Shown here: in pieces, positions 1 to 12,025 of the stretch
How positions within the stretch are numbered: the first letter of the stretch is position 1
How the letters are laid out: the number at the start of each line of letters is the position of its first letter
Source of the DNA: Clusia tigrina
Taxonomy: Eukaryota; Arthropoda; Insecta; Diptera; Clusiidae
Reading direction: 5' to 3'
DNA length: 64,000 nt
Assembly: GCA_920105625.2 (NCBI GenBank)
Contig: OV050030.1
Coordinates: forward strand, 95,362,652 to 95,426,651
Position numbers and translations under genes: made by a program
Notes under the pieces: generated by a model
Told to the model about the DNA's origin: nothing
Databases searched by the model: none
The model's input: the letters and a program-made list of their open reading frames with translations, nothing else

Positions 1-2
1 GA

Positions 3-1277
3 GGCGCCTTGGATCTTATCGTCAATGTTGCTAATAGTCTTTTCGGAGTATTAGACTCAAAATATGCAGCCGACATGTCAAACATCATCGATGGAATATA
101 TAGAAACGAGAACCACGTGGTGAAACTATTGAAAAATCAGACATCCATTATCGATTCTACACTAAATGTTCTGAAAAAGGACCAAATAGCAGTCGGAAAG
201 GGTTTCCGTGATTTCCAAGCACAACTGCAAACTGTGGTTGCCCAATTTAATTTCACCGAGCAACTCCATCAAGAAGAGCTCTCCAAGCTATACTATGCGC
301 TAGCTATGGAACTAGATATAACCATGCAAGGATTTCAACAAATGCAGATGGCCATAATTGAGAGTATTACTGACACACATCATGGCAAGATAAATCCATT
401 ACTGGTGTCGCCTCCACAACTTCAGGAACTCGCAACGATAAAGACACATCTACACGAAGGCCTTCGGTTACCACTAGCTCAAGGCAATATTCTGGAATAT
501 TACAAGACAATGGAAATCGAAAGCACCATTCACAAAAACTATATGCTCTTTCGGCTCCGATTGCCACTAGTGGATACTGAGAAGTACGACCTGTACAAAT
601 TAACTTCAATTCCTACATCCATAAATTCAACTCTAATTCTCATCGAACCAGCTATGAAAATCTTGGCTATAAGCTTTCACAGGGATCAATATTATCCATT
701 CAATGATGAGTTGTCCGCTTGTATGAAGGTGGAACGAACCAACTATCTATGCCACCATCGTCATCCCATTTATAAATCAGGAGCTGAATTCGGAAGATGT
801 GAAATGGATATATTTAATCATCTAGCAGTATCAGAGAGCTGTCATCTCCACCAAGCTGGTTCGGATTCCGTTTGGTATCAGTTGCAGAACGGACACCAGT
901 GGATTTATGGGGTGAACAAGATGTCCTCAATCAACGTGATATGTGACAACAACATCTCACAACTATCATTAGACGGCGCCGGACTCTTGGAGCTTGATGA
1001 CACCTGCTTTATCAAGGAAGGCCAAATACTTATTCAAGGCCACAAAAGCTACGAAAGTACGCGTAAAATGGCTTATACACGACTTGCGAGCCTAACAGAA
1101 CCTATTTTGATAAAGCATCTAACGCCTTTATCAAATAAGCCAACACATTTCATATCCAACTTGGGAGAAACAACGCGATTGCAGAATCAGTTGGCAGAAC
1201 TTAAACCCAATGACATAAGCTACCATCATATTCATCATTATACCGTCAGTTATCTTTGCGTCCTTGGATCATTATAA
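3..1277 (+). CDS. env: Env-like fusion glycoprotein, partial (baculovirus F-like)
   Basis: About 425 residues, open at the left window edge, so the start codon and signal peptide are not visible. The beginning (G-A-L-D-L-I..., then S-L-F-G-V-L-D) looks like the fusion-peptide region downstream of a furin-type cleavage site in insect retroviral Env and baculovirus F-like proteins. A hydrophilic helical stretch follows (residues about 30-130), then a cysteine-containing ectodomain (C near residues 235-275, 320-345). The frame ends at 1277 in the middle of the expected membrane-proximal segment; the hydrophobic anchor continues in another frame (1256-1447), so a small indel near 1245-1260 has probably broken the gene. 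The family call is by motif and position only. Confidence 0.55.
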   Translation, partial: GALDLIVNVANSLFGVLDSKYAADMSNIIDGIYRNENHVVKLLKNQTSIIDSTLNVLKKDQIAVGKGFRDFQAQLQTVVAQFNFTEQLHQEELSKLYYALAMELDITMQGFQQMQMAIIESITDTHHGKINPLLVSPPQLQELATIKTHLHEGLRLPLAQGNILEYYKTMEIESTIHKNYMLFRLRLPLVDTEKYDLYKLTSIPTSINSTLILIEPAMKILAISFHRDQYYPFNDELSACMKVERTNYLCHHRHPIYKSGAEFGRCEMDIFNHLAVSESCHLHQAGSDSVWYQLQNGHQWIYGVNKMSSINVICDNNISQLSLDGAGLLELDDTCFIKEGQILIQGHKSYESTRKMAYTRLASLTEPILIKHLTPLSNKPTHFISNLGETTRLQNQLAELKPNDISYHHIHHYTVSYLCVLGSL

Positions 1278-1434
1278 TTACAATTGTAATCGCATGGCGA
1301 ACACACAAAACAAGGAAACCGAAACCAACACCACGAAAGAGACTGAATATCAGTGAATCACAAATTCTGTCAACACCCGGCGAACAACCAACTTTTACTG
1401 TAAATGTTGAACCGCTGTTCAACAAGGGGGAGAA

Positions 1435-1447
<13 letters not shown>
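1256..1447 (+). pseudogene. env: Env membrane anchor and cytoplasmic tail, shifted frame
   Basis: This frame supplies what the main env frame lacks: a hydrophobic run W-I-I-I-I-T-I-V-I-A-W (from about 1265), then a basic tail rich in K, R, T and P of roughly 45 residues, ending at a stop 7 bases inside the following LTR. Overlap with the end of the env frame and the order anchor-tail-purine tract-LTR make it the 3' exon-equivalent of the same gene after a frameshift. Residues upstream of 1256 in this frame are also open, so no real start is implied. Confidence 0.5.
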
Positions 1448-2855
<1,408 letters not shown>

Positions 2856-4139
2856 ATGGACACCTTTTTAAAATCCAACAAAAAACCAGCAGCCAATCCA
2901 CAAGGGGAGCCAAAACCAACAACGAGCTTAGTTAGGCAAAAAACAGCCTTAAGCGCAACAACAACTTCGTCTTGGACATTTGTCGCCAGACCAAGGATAT
3001 CGTCGGGTGCTACGGCCAAAAGGCCAGCCCCGCTCCCAGCCACAAGCGCATCCTCACAGGGTCATAAAAACCCTGCTTCGGACCCCCCCAGCAGTAGGGC
3101 TGCTAGGCCGGATGCTAGGGTCGCCCCTCCGTCCGTTCCTCGGACAGGTACAGGGAGAGCTTCGGCAAATAAGCCGACCTCCTCCAGCATGGGCCCCAAC
3201 ACCAACCTCCCTTCAGGTAATCGCATGCATGTGAATGCGTCTACACGGGCGTACAGAACCCGGAGGTCCGCCTTCAGGATTCTGCAAAGGTTGGAATTTG
3301 CCGACCCCAATTCAATGTCTGATAAAGACAAGGGAGCGCTTGCATGGGCTCACCAAAATGTTGGTGCTCGTCCGCAGCCACCCCCTGAGGGTGCTCAGAA
3401 ACGACAACGGTCGACTGAGCACCCCTCCAAATCAGTCGTGCGGGAAACTAAGCGCCCAAGACTGGCTTCCAAGCCGAGACTGACTCGGCCATTTAATGAG
3501 GTAGCCAAAGAGGGCCTCATCTGGGCAATCGTTGACACTGGAAACAGTGACGGTACCATTTCCCCAGCGAACTGGAAAATGGTGGAGAAGGCCCTTTTCA
3601 GGATCTACAGTTACATCCTGAGGGCCAATCCTGGCCCATCACCTGTATGCCGGGACGCGGGATGGTATCAGGGGCACGTGAAACTCATCGCGTGCTCAGA
3701 TGAGCGCTCGGCTGAGCTTTATAATATGGCCATCTCAATGGTTGGCGAAATCTGGCCGGGGGCCAAGCTCTTAGCTGTTCCCAGAGACCAGATCCCGAAC
3801 CGCCCGCGTTCCGGGGCCTGGGTTCCGGCAGAGCATTCCTCGCCGGAAGAAACTCTGGAGTTGCTTAGGCTCTGCAATTACGACCTCCCCACGGATGACT
3901 GGAAGGTCGCAAAAATAAGCGAGCCCAAGGGCAACTCTCGAGAGATCATCATTATTCTTAATGAGAACTCTCTAGCCCTTTTAATGCCAAAAAGGGAGAG
4001 ATCAACTATGGCTTTAGTTAGATCTCACTCAAGGTCTATAGGAGCGACAACCAGGGGGCATACAAGCCCCCCATTCAGGCCGAACCGGTTCTCACCTTCG
4101 ATGATGGGGAGAGTTACGCTTCGGCCTCAGAATCGGTAG
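2856..4139 (+). CDS. LINE ORF1 protein (DUF4780-like RNA-binding/nucleocapsid role)
   Basis: 427 codons from the first ATG, uninterrupted. The N-terminal 190 residues are basic, rich in P, S, A and R, and low in structure. The C-terminal half (from about residue 215) contains the pattern G-L-I-W-A-I-V-D, W-K-M-V-E-K-A-L, a W-Y-Q-G-H-V-K-L-I-A-C segment and D-W-K-V-A-K-I, which I recall as the DUF4780-type domain of LINE ORF1 proteins. There are no CCHC zinc knuckles, unlike the R1-type ORF1 downstream. The product should coat the element RNA. Unlike ORF2 this frame is intact. Domain recall should be confirmed by a profile search. Confidence 0.7.
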   Translation: MDTFLKSNKKPAANPQGEPKPTTSLVRQKTALSATTTSSWTFVARPRISSGATAKRPAPLPATSASSQGHKNPASDPPSSRAARPDARVAPPSVPRTGTGRASANKPTSSSMGPNTNLPSGNRMHVNASTRAYRTRRSAFRILQRLEFADPNSMSDKDKGALAWAHQNVGARPQPPPEGAQKRQRSTEHPSKSVVRETKRPRLASKPRLTRPFNEVAKEGLIWAIVDTGNSDGTISPANWKMVEKALFRIYSYILRANPGPSPVCRDAGWYQGHVKLIACSDERSAELYNMAISMVGEIWPGAKLLAVPRDQIPNRPRSGAWVPAEHSSPEETLELLRLCNYDLPTDDWKVAKISEPKGNSREIIIILNENSLALLMPKRERSTMALVRSHSRSIGATTRGHTSPPFRPNRFSPSMMGRVTLRPQNR

Positions 4140-4241
4140 GCAGTTTCTGCGGACGTCCGATAACCAATATCGACGACGTTGGTGATTCTCCTCTGTCAGA
4201 AGAGGAGGCAGCCAGCGTGACGATGATGGCCACCTCCGGGA

Positions 4242-5243
4242 ATGGTGGGGGTATTACAGATTAACCTTCACCATTCCATGGCTGCCTCGGCAGCCCTGAT
4301 TCTCCACCTGACTCAAAAAGGAGAGGAACTCATACTGGTCCAAGAACCTTGGGTCGTAAATGATCAGGTTCACGAACTCACTATAAGCGGATACCGCACA
4401 GTAGTCGTGCAGGATCGAGGTAAACCCAGAGCCTGTATTCTTGTTAAGAACAATATTAACGCTCTTCTTCTTCACAGGTTCAGCGACAAGGATAATGGAG
4501 CCATGGTTATTTCCACCAACACCATGGCTATATGGATCGTCAGCAGCTACATGGCGCACGACCACGGGCTGACGCCGCCTCCGGATGCTTTAAGGCTGCT
4601 GGTAGCGGAGGCTAATAGAAAGCGCATCCCGGTATTCATCGGGGCCGATGCCAATGCCCATCACGAGGTGTGGGGCAGCACGGATACCAACGAGCGGGGT
4701 GAGTCACTCTTTGATTTCATTCTTACTAACGACATAGTCATTGCTAACAGAGGGAGCGAGCTAGCCTCCATTACCTCAAATAAAAGGGAGGTTCTCGATC
4801 TAACTCTTGGCAATAATCACTCGTCTCACCTTATTTCGAGCTGGCGCGTTTTGCAGGAATGCTCCTTCTCGGACCACTGTTACATCTGTTTTAGAATTGC
4901 GATCTCAGATACGTTAGATACGGCAGAGCGCAAAATACACACTAACAGGAAAAGAACTGACTGGACAAGATTCCAGACCATTATGGAGTCGGGCCTGCAG
5001 TCGACTCCTCCCACTATCAATAATCACCTCGATATAGATCGAGCGGTTGAAACCATTACAGCACTATTTAACTCTGCTGCCAAATCAGCCTGCAACTTCC
5101 CGAAGCCAAGAGGAAAACCAAAACCCCCTTGGTTGAATTCGGAAATTGCTGAGCTACGAAAAGTATGCCGCAAGCTCTTCAACAGAGCCAAACCTACAAA
5201 TGACTGGCTCCCTTTCAAAGAAAAACAAAGGGAACTCAAGTAA
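4242..5243 (+). pseudogene. LINE ORF2, apurinic/apyrimidinic endonuclease domain
   Basis: Starts at ATG 4242 (M-V-G-V-L-Q-I-N-L-H-H). Exonuclease/endonuclease/phosphatase signatures occur in order: N-L-H-H near residue 8, V-Q-E-P-W near 34, G-A-D-A-N-A-H-H-E-V-W near 134, and S-D-H-C near 212. It would nick the target site to prime reverse transcription. A TAA at 5241 interrupts the frame, but the next codon continues the same frame into the reverse transcriptase, so this is a single nonsense mutation rather than a domain boundary. Confidence 0.8.
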
Positions 5244-6289
5244 ATGGTTAGGAGATCCAAACGAGCGTCTTGGCGAGACTTCTGTGGCAACATAGAAAGC
5301 TCGTCCGAGACAAGTAGACTCCGGAGGATTCTCAATACCACCCCTCGGGCTCTGGAATGTATTCAGAGATCGGACGGTACCTGGACCGACTCTGAAACCG
5401 ACACTTTGGACGCCCTAATAGAAACACACTTCCCGGGGAATGAAATCTTTGTGGATTGCAGGTCTCTTAACACCAACACCAACCACTCTTTAAGTCACTC
5501 AACCCAATTCCAAATGACCAACACGCATATTCAGTGGGCCATCGACAGCTTTAAGCCTTTTAAATCTCCCGGGCCTGATGGTATCATTCCCGCGGACATT
5601 CAGCACACTGCAAGTGCGGTTGCGCCTTGGCTACTGCATATTTATAATGCATGCCTAAGATGGTCGTACATTCCCAAAAGCTGGAGAGAAGCTCGAGTAG
5701 TATTCATGCCTAAAGCGGGAAAGACGACCCACACCAAGCCTAAGGACTATAGACCAATTAGTTTGTCCTCCTTTCTTTGAAAACACTGTAAAGGGTCCTT
5801 GATATACAAATCAGGAGCTCTATTAATTTCACGGGCTTATCCAAATCACAACATGCCTATACTAAAGGCAAGTCTGTGGAAACAGCGCTTCACGTGCTCA
5901 TTGAGCAAGTAGAGAAATCTCTTGCCAACAAAGAATATACTCTTGCAGTATTTCTCTATATAGAAGGGGCATTCAACAATATTTGTCCCTCCGCCATTAC
6001 TAAATCCTTAGTAAACCTGAACCTGGACCCCAGCTTGGTTAGGTTCATCGAACAGCTACTGAAAACACGCGTCATTAGCTCCTCAATAGGAAACGTATAT
6101 GCTAAATGGACTGTCAAGAGAGGTACTCCACAAGGCGGTGTGCTCTCACCCCTCATATGGAATCTGACGGTAAACACACTACTTAGGAGATTAGATCAGA
6201 CCGGATGCAACACTATAGCTTATGCGGACGACATTGCTATCTCTGTTTCTGGGGCGTCCAACCTCGAACCATGTCCTGGCGGTGGTTGA
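5244..6289 (+). pseudogene. LINE ORF2, reverse transcriptase domain
   Basis: Two frames. 5244-5780 carries S-P-G-P-D-G-I-I-P and Y-R-P-I-S-L-S-S-F (fingers). After a frameshift zone (5780-5876), 5876-6289 carries G-T-P-Q-G-G-V-L-S-P and the catalytic A-Y-A-D-D-I-A-I. Soon after YADD the frame runs into unrelated residues and stops at 6289: the thumb region (normally well over 100 residues) is deleted, and sequence resumes near 6342 in the connection region. Confidence 0.8.
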
Positions 6290-6341
6290 GCCGTACTTTC
6301 CCTATAGCGCTGTCTTCTGGTGACCCGCAACTGACAAGGCG

Positions 6342-7454
6342 GTGAACCTAAAACCTCTTGACAAGGTTAGAAGAACAGCAGCGGTTCTGATAACAGGGGC
6401 TCTGCGTACCACCTCTACCAAAGCTCTGTTTGCATTCCTACATTGGCTGCCCACTAGGCTTCTTGTCAGGCAACAAGAAAAATGCTCGGCAACCAGACTC
6501 AATGCTATATCGCGCTGGACTAGGCTGAACCTGGGTCACGCCAATATTCTGATGCAGGACACGCCCGTATAGACGGACGTTGACTATACGTGCTCTACAC
6601 CTAATCTAAACCACGGGTTCGACACTTACATTCCTAGTAGAGAGGAATGGTCCAACAATTTAGTGGTCACTGGCAGTTCCATTGACATATATACGGATGG
6701 CTCCAAACTAGAGAATAAGGTCGGTTGCGGCATCTTCTCCAGACAACTTGGCATTAAGCTCTCCTATCGTCTCCCTGACCATTGCAGCGTCTTTCAGGCG
6801 GAAGTAATGGCAATATTCCAAGCGTCCAAGTGGCTTATTCGCAATGAAGTATGCGATGTGATGATACGCATATTCACGGACAGTCAGGCGGCAGTCAAGT
6901 CACTGGCTGGTGTATTCACTACCTCTAAGCTTGTACTCGATTGCCGCTCCTCCCTGAACGTCGTCTCAGGTAACTCACAAGTTCACATATGCTGGGTGCC
7001 TGGACATAGCGACATTCTAGGAAACTGCGAGGTCGATGAATTGGCCAAAATAGGTACGCTGCTCCCTGACATCTCCCCCTCCTTTGATGTAGGTGTCCCA
7101 CTGGCCACGGTCAAATGGGCCATAAAACATGACTACCTTGAGGCAGCTAAAAAAGCCTGGGTAAATGAACATACCTGTAGTGTTGCCAGACAAACCTGGA
7201 GCACTATTGACATTAGGCGTACTAGTCAGCTACTCAATATTCGCAGAAACTCCATCAGCACTATAATAAATGTGCTCACGGGACACTGTCTGATCGGGAA
7301 ACATGCTGAAAGATTAGCACTGCCCCATAATGATTTTTGTCGCAGCTGTGGCTCTGACGAGGAGGAAGAAACAGTACTTCATCTCATGTGTCAGTGCCCA
7401 GCTCTGCCCAGGCGTAGATTAAAATTCCTAGGCTCACCTTTCTTCACTTCCTGA
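6342..7454 (+). pseudogene. LINE ORF2, connection, RNase H and C-terminal CCHC
   Basis: 6342-6572 encodes the helical linker between RT and RNase H. 6663-7454 encodes an RNase H with Y-T-D-G-S, Q-A-E-V-M-A-I, F-T-D-S-Q-A-A and C-E-V-D-E-L-A, i.e. the acidic catalytic residues in the expected order, plus W-V-P-G-H-S. Near the C terminus C-R-S-C-G-S-D-E-E-E-E-T-V-L-H-L-M-C is the CCHC-like motif that ends ORF2 of LOA/R1/I LINEs. The two pieces are separated by stops at 6572-6662. Confidence 0.8.
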
Positions 7455-7652
7455 ACCGAACTATCTTCCATCAACATCAAGGACATAGCCAGGTTCATTT
7501 CGGAATCACTGTGGTTCCCAAAAATCTAGACGGGGAGTCGCGTCGTCTTAGTGTGGTACCACAACGAGCCATTCTATGTGCATAAGTGCGCTTTTTGCGA
7601 CAAGGGCTGCCACTCCTACCTACCTACCTACCCATATATATATACGAGTATA
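7455..7652 (+). other. LOA LINE 3' untranslated region and (CTAC)n tail
   Basis: About 150 bp without a frame, ending in three to four CTAC units (about 7610-7632) and then a short (TA) run with ACGAGTATACGAG. Short tandem tails rather than poly(A) are usual for this LINE group. Confidence 0.55.
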
Positions 7653-8460
7653 CGAGGTGTGATCAAAAGATAACCGTTATTTTCATCTTTTCGTGAGTTA
7701 CGTATGTTCGATGTTCGCATTTTTTTTTTATGTACAAATTGTCTGTAGGTACAAATGTCTGTTATATATGTTGGCAATACCAACCATTTTGGATTGTCAG
7801 TTTCTTTTTTAAAGATAAAAAGGTTAGTCGTGTTTTGGTGTGCTCTTCGATTTTGTACTATTCGAAAAAATGGATCAAAGAAACTGTATTCAGTTTTGTG
7901 TAAAGAATGAAATTAAATGCGCAAGGACATTTGAAATGTTGACTGTGGCCTTTGGCGAGTCTACTATGAGCAGAACACAAGTTCAATTGTGGTATAACCG
8001 GTTTAAGGAAGGCCGAGAAGATGTCAATAACGATGCTCGTCCTGGTCGCCCGAGCACGTTAACAACCGATGAAAACATTGACGCAGTGAAGAAAATGATT
8101 TTGGATAATCGTCGAATCACTATCAGAGAGGTTGCTAATGATGTTGGCATATCGTTCGGCTCATGCCAAGCAATTTTGACGGATGTTTTAGGCATGAAAC
8201 GAAGATTGTTCCAAAATTGCTAAATTTTGAGCAAAAACAACGTCGCATGGACATCGCTCAGGAGCTGTTTTTGGCCATAAACAAAACCGTTATCATGCCT
8301 CAACCACCGTATTCACCGGACTTGGCCCCCGCTGACTTTTTCCTCTTTCCAAAACTGAAGACACCGATGAAAGGAAAGCGTTTTGCTACGATTGAGGGGA
8401 TAAAAGAAAAATCGAAACAGGAGCTGTAGGCGATACCAAAAAAAGCGTTTCAGAAGATAT
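7653..8460 (+). mobile_element. mariner element, internally deleted and 3'-truncated
   Basis: Begins after a TA at about 7651 with CGAGGTGTGATCAAAAG, which has the look of a mariner terminal repeat. A transposase gene follows. The 3' end is missing: the coding sequence runs into ACTCGTATATATACTCGTA low-complexity DNA at about 8462 and no inverted copy of the 5' end is visible. Confidence 0.75.
7840..8456 (+). pseudogene. mariner transposase remnant
   Basis: 7870-8223 (from the methionine of M-D-Q-R-N-C-I-Q-F) encodes the N-terminal paired helix-turn-helix DNA-binding region, with the linker G-R-P-S-T-L-T-T-D-E. At about 8205-8220 the frame shifts, and 8163-8429 continues with K-I-V-P-K-L-L-N-F-E-Q-K-Q-R and then jumps to P-P-Y-S-P-D-L-A-P-A-D-F-F-L-F. 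The segment holding the first two catalytic aspartates is therefore gone; only the last acidic motif remains. A stop at 8427 and truncation remove the C terminus. Confidence 0.8.
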
Positions 8461-8690
8461 TTACTCGTATATATACTCGTATATATATATACATATACAA
8501 ATACATATACATATTCATACACATGTACATATACATTTCATATACATATACATATGCTTATATATGCATATTCATACACATATTCATATACATATATCTA
8601 CATATACATATACATATACAAATGCGTAAACATGGACATATTCTAATATACATATACATAATATATACATATACATAGGGGTCAGGGGGG
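8461..8690. repeat. ATACAT/TATA low-complexity tract
   Basis: Irregular repeats of ACATAT and ATACAT with two ACTCGTATATAT units at the left end. No gene. It separates the mariner from the next LINE. Confidence 0.9.
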
Positions 8691-9116
8691 AACCAGCCAG
8701 GCGAAGCATCTAATTGCCGCTCACTTGGAGGGGCTAGAGCGATACTGGTGTGGGACACCCTCAAGAAGACTCACTGAATCCACGTGGCGGCCCCGGGCAA
8801 TGGCACACCAGCACCCGCTGAGGGCCAGCTAAAGTGAGCAACATACCCAGAGATTGCGATGACCCCCTCATGGGGCGGCTGATAAGCTGATGCTTGTGGG
8901 CTGACGATTGCGGTATGCTGCCACCTCAGTAAGTAAGAGTGAAATCTTACAGAAATGGCTGGTAGCTTAATGCCGCAATCGCCCCCGTCCCGTTAAAACC
9001 ATGGCAGGTCTCAGGACACGCTCGATGCTCGTCACCATTTAATTGGCAGTGCAGGCTCGGATGTAGCATTCCCGACTAGCGCTGGTCTGGCTCTGAACAT
9101 AAGCGCCCATAAGGAC
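8691..9116 (+). promoter_or_regulatory. 5' untranslated region of the R1-type LINE
   Basis: GC-rich, no frame. Its second half (about 8985-9160) shares the ordered blocks CCCGTTAAAACC, CTGGTCTGGCTCTGA, CATAAGGACTTGTG and CAACCCTCGCATGGCCTCC with the LOA-type LINE, while the first half (8691-8970) shows no such similarity. Confidence 0.5.
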
Positions 9117-10724
9117 TTGTGTCAACCCTCGCATGGCCTCCCTGCTGCGGCAAAGATAACCATGATAACCATTAAGGCGACTGCACTACGAGCAAAGATA
9201 ACGGTCCTGGGCGGGGACCCAAACAATAAAGAAATGAATACCAACAAAACAAACAAAGACGACGGTGCGATGAAGGACCCCTTCGGCAGGAGGTCTAGTA
9301 TTCAGAGGACCCCTCCTCCGGTAATAAGAAAGACGGTGGTGCGGAGAAACAAACTGGCAGACACCAGTGAGCTTCAGCGAGTGATGGGCATGAGGGCCGA
9401 TCCGACGGCAATGGCGGTCATCTCTCCCGATGAGGTAATTGCCAAAGGCAAAATTTCGGTACTGGAGTGGCACATTGAAGCACTCATAGCTTTCCTTGTG
9501 CCAAGGCACAATGTACATGCCGACATCAAGCGGATGGCATCCAAAATCCGGGATGTCTGCTTATAGGTCGTCGAGGAGCAGGACGCAGGTACGGCTGCGA
9601 GAGTGCCACAGGTGGTGCAAGCCGACAGGGCAGTCCAGACTGAAGGGCGGACGGAGAAGGTTGACAAGGATGTGTAGGTAGGCGGCCCTCCTGTGGACAA
9701 CCAGGGCAAAGCCGGTGCGTCTTCGCGGACAGCCCCTGCCCAGGCGAAGAGCTACGCGGCCGCAGTCGCAACGCCAAAGTGCCCCCGTGAGAAGGGGGAT
9801 CCGGAGCAAGTAAGTCCGACTAGCCGAGCGGTAGCTAAGAGGAGGAGGTTGGATGCCCTGACACTGGCGGCCGAGAAAACGGTAACCCGGCCAAATCCTA
9901 AGACCCATAAGCATATGGCTGGAAAGGCGGAGGGTGCAAAAGTTGAGTGGACCACAGTTCGTTCCAGACCCCAAGCGAAGCGGAAGCCTAAGCCAGCGCG
10001 CCCCGATGCCATCGCCATCAGCGAAACTGGCAAGGTGAGCTAGGCGGACATCCTCCGCAAGATCAAGAGGGACACGCAGCTGTCAGAGCTGGGAGAGAGC
10101 GTCCGCAGGATCCGAAAGACGGCCAAGGGTGAACTGCTGCTGGAGTTTAGCGTGGCGGCAGATCCAAAGACACCCCAGTATCATGAGGCGGTGGCGACTG
10201 TCCTGGGAACCAGTGTGGAGGTGCGTAAGCTCACGCAGGAAACCCCAGTGGAGGTGAAAGACCTGGATGAAGTCACCACGGTGGAAGATGTCCACGAGGC
10301 GCTGTGTACAGCCAATCTCTCGGTGAGACCTCCCGTGGATGCAATCAGGTCCCTCAGGAAAGCGTACGGTGGAACACAGACAGCGGTAATCAGTCTGTCG
10401 CCCCAGGAAGCCGCAGCCCTTCTGAAAGCTGGCAGGCTGAGAGTCGGATGGACCTCATGCCGGGTGCGCGAAAAGGTAACTCCCCTGCGTTGTTAAAAAT
10501 GTTTGGAGTTCGGCCACACTGCCCAGAAATGTGGTAGCAAGGACGATTGGCGCCACAAGTGCTACAGATGCGGCACAGAGGGCCATAACGCACGGGAGTG
10601 CGACAAGGCCCCCACCTGTGCCCTCTGTAAGGCCAGAGGCCGCAAGGATGTGGAGCATCCGACAGGATGCAGCTCATGCCCATCCTACAAGCTAGCCGCG
10701 GGGAAGTCCAGGCGCAGGAGATGA
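9117..10724 (+). pseudogene. R1-type LINE ORF1 (Gag-like nucleocapsid protein)
   Basis: Read as one ancestral gene in several frames: 9117-9566 (N-terminal acidic/basic region), 9693-10043 (lysine/arginine/alanine-rich), 10152-10496 (helical domain with V-D-A-I-R-S-L and S-L-S-P-Q-E-A-A-A-L-L) and 10503-10724 with zinc knuckles: H-T-A-Q-K-C, C-Y-R-C-G-T-E-G-H-N-A-R-E-C and C-A-L-C-K. In-frame stops (for example 9564, 9675, 10041) and one shift near 10495 have broken it. The stop TGA at 10722 overlaps the ORF2 start. Confidence 0.75.
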
Positions 10725-12019
10725 GGTTGTTCCAACTCAATCTCAACCACTGCGAGGCTGCACAGGATCTCCTGGAGCAGGCCGTTAGGGAACAGATGGT
10801 CGATGTTGCAGTGCTTAGCGAGCCGTATAGGCGCAAGCACCAAGGAGTATGGGCCGAAGACACCACTGGTGGTGCCGCACTTTGGGTGTGCGGAACCAAG
10901 CCTATACAACTAAGCAACATAGAGAGAAGCGATTGCTACGTCAGAGTGACCATTGGAGGGACCACGGTGTACAGTTGCTACATGCCGCCGAGCCCAACTG
11001 CGGACGAGTTCGAGTCAGTGGTAGACAGACTTGCTCTGGACACGCAAGGCAGGAACCCCGTAGTGATTGCCGGCGACTTCAACGCATGGGCAACTGAATG
11101 GGGTTGCGCCCGAACCACACCGAGAGGTCATATCCTCATGGACGCGTTTGCGGCTCTTGACGAAGTCGTCATGAACGCGGGAGAGGCGACTTTTGTGAGA
11201 GGAGAAGCCACATCTGTGATCGACCTTACGTTCCTCAGCAGGGGTTTAGTCGGAGGAGCCAGGTGGATTGTGACTTCCGCGTACACCCACAGCGACCACA
11301 ATGCCATTTGCTTTGACTTGGAAAGGAACAAACAACCGCGGAGGACATACCCGTGGCCGAAAGGCTGGAGAGCGGACGCCCTCGACGACGGCGCACTCGA
11401 AGTCATGTTGGAGGACTTTGAGCTGCAAGGCAGTGCGGCAGAAATGGCGAACCAGCTAGCGAGCCTGCTAGACAGCGCCTGCGATGCGGCGATGCCCAGG
11501 CGGGCCTATGGTGGAAACCATAAATCCGTTTATTGGTGGACGGACGAGATCGCCGGCTTACGCAAGGAATGCCACGCATCAATGCGAAGGCACCAGCGTG
11601 CAATAGGCAACCCAGAATGCCTGCAACTGCGCCAGTTGTACAAAGAGTCTAAAAGAAGGCTGAAGACGGCCATAAAGGCGAGCAAGCGCAGGAGTTTCAC
11701 CGAGCTATGGGCACAGGTTGAAGACAACCCGTGGGGCATGGCATATAGGCTCGTGATGAAAAAGCTCCCCTTCCACAGGCAGCCAGCCCCAAGCTGCCCA
11801 AACTTGCTCAAACGCATTGTGGGAGAGCTCTTCCCAGTGCAAAATTATGTGCCTGATCAGTTCTCTCCCGAGATGGGCGAAGAAGTACCCAGTGTAATGA
11901 CAGAAGAGGTGTTGCGGGCGGTTGGAAAATTTGGGGACCAGAAGGCACCAGGCCCAGATGGAATTCCCAACGAAGTGCTGAAAACCGCAGCTGCACTGCA
12001 CCCAGAAACACTGAGGTGA
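10721..12019 (+). pseudogene. R1-type LINE ORF2, endonuclease and RT N-terminus
   Basis: I place the start at ATG 10721 (M-R-L-F-Q-L-N-L-N-H), which overlaps the ORF1 stop as ATGA and gives the standard endonuclease N-terminus. Motifs: N-L-N-H, L-S-E-P-Y near residue 35, A-G-D-F-N-A-W near 113, V-I-D-L-T-F near 165 and S-D-H-N near 190. The frame then enters the RT finger with K-A-P-G-P-D-G-I-P. A TGA at 12017 interrupts it. An upstream extension of the same frame to 10667 is open but overlaps ORF1. Confidence 0.8.
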
Positions 12020-12025
12020 CTTTAC

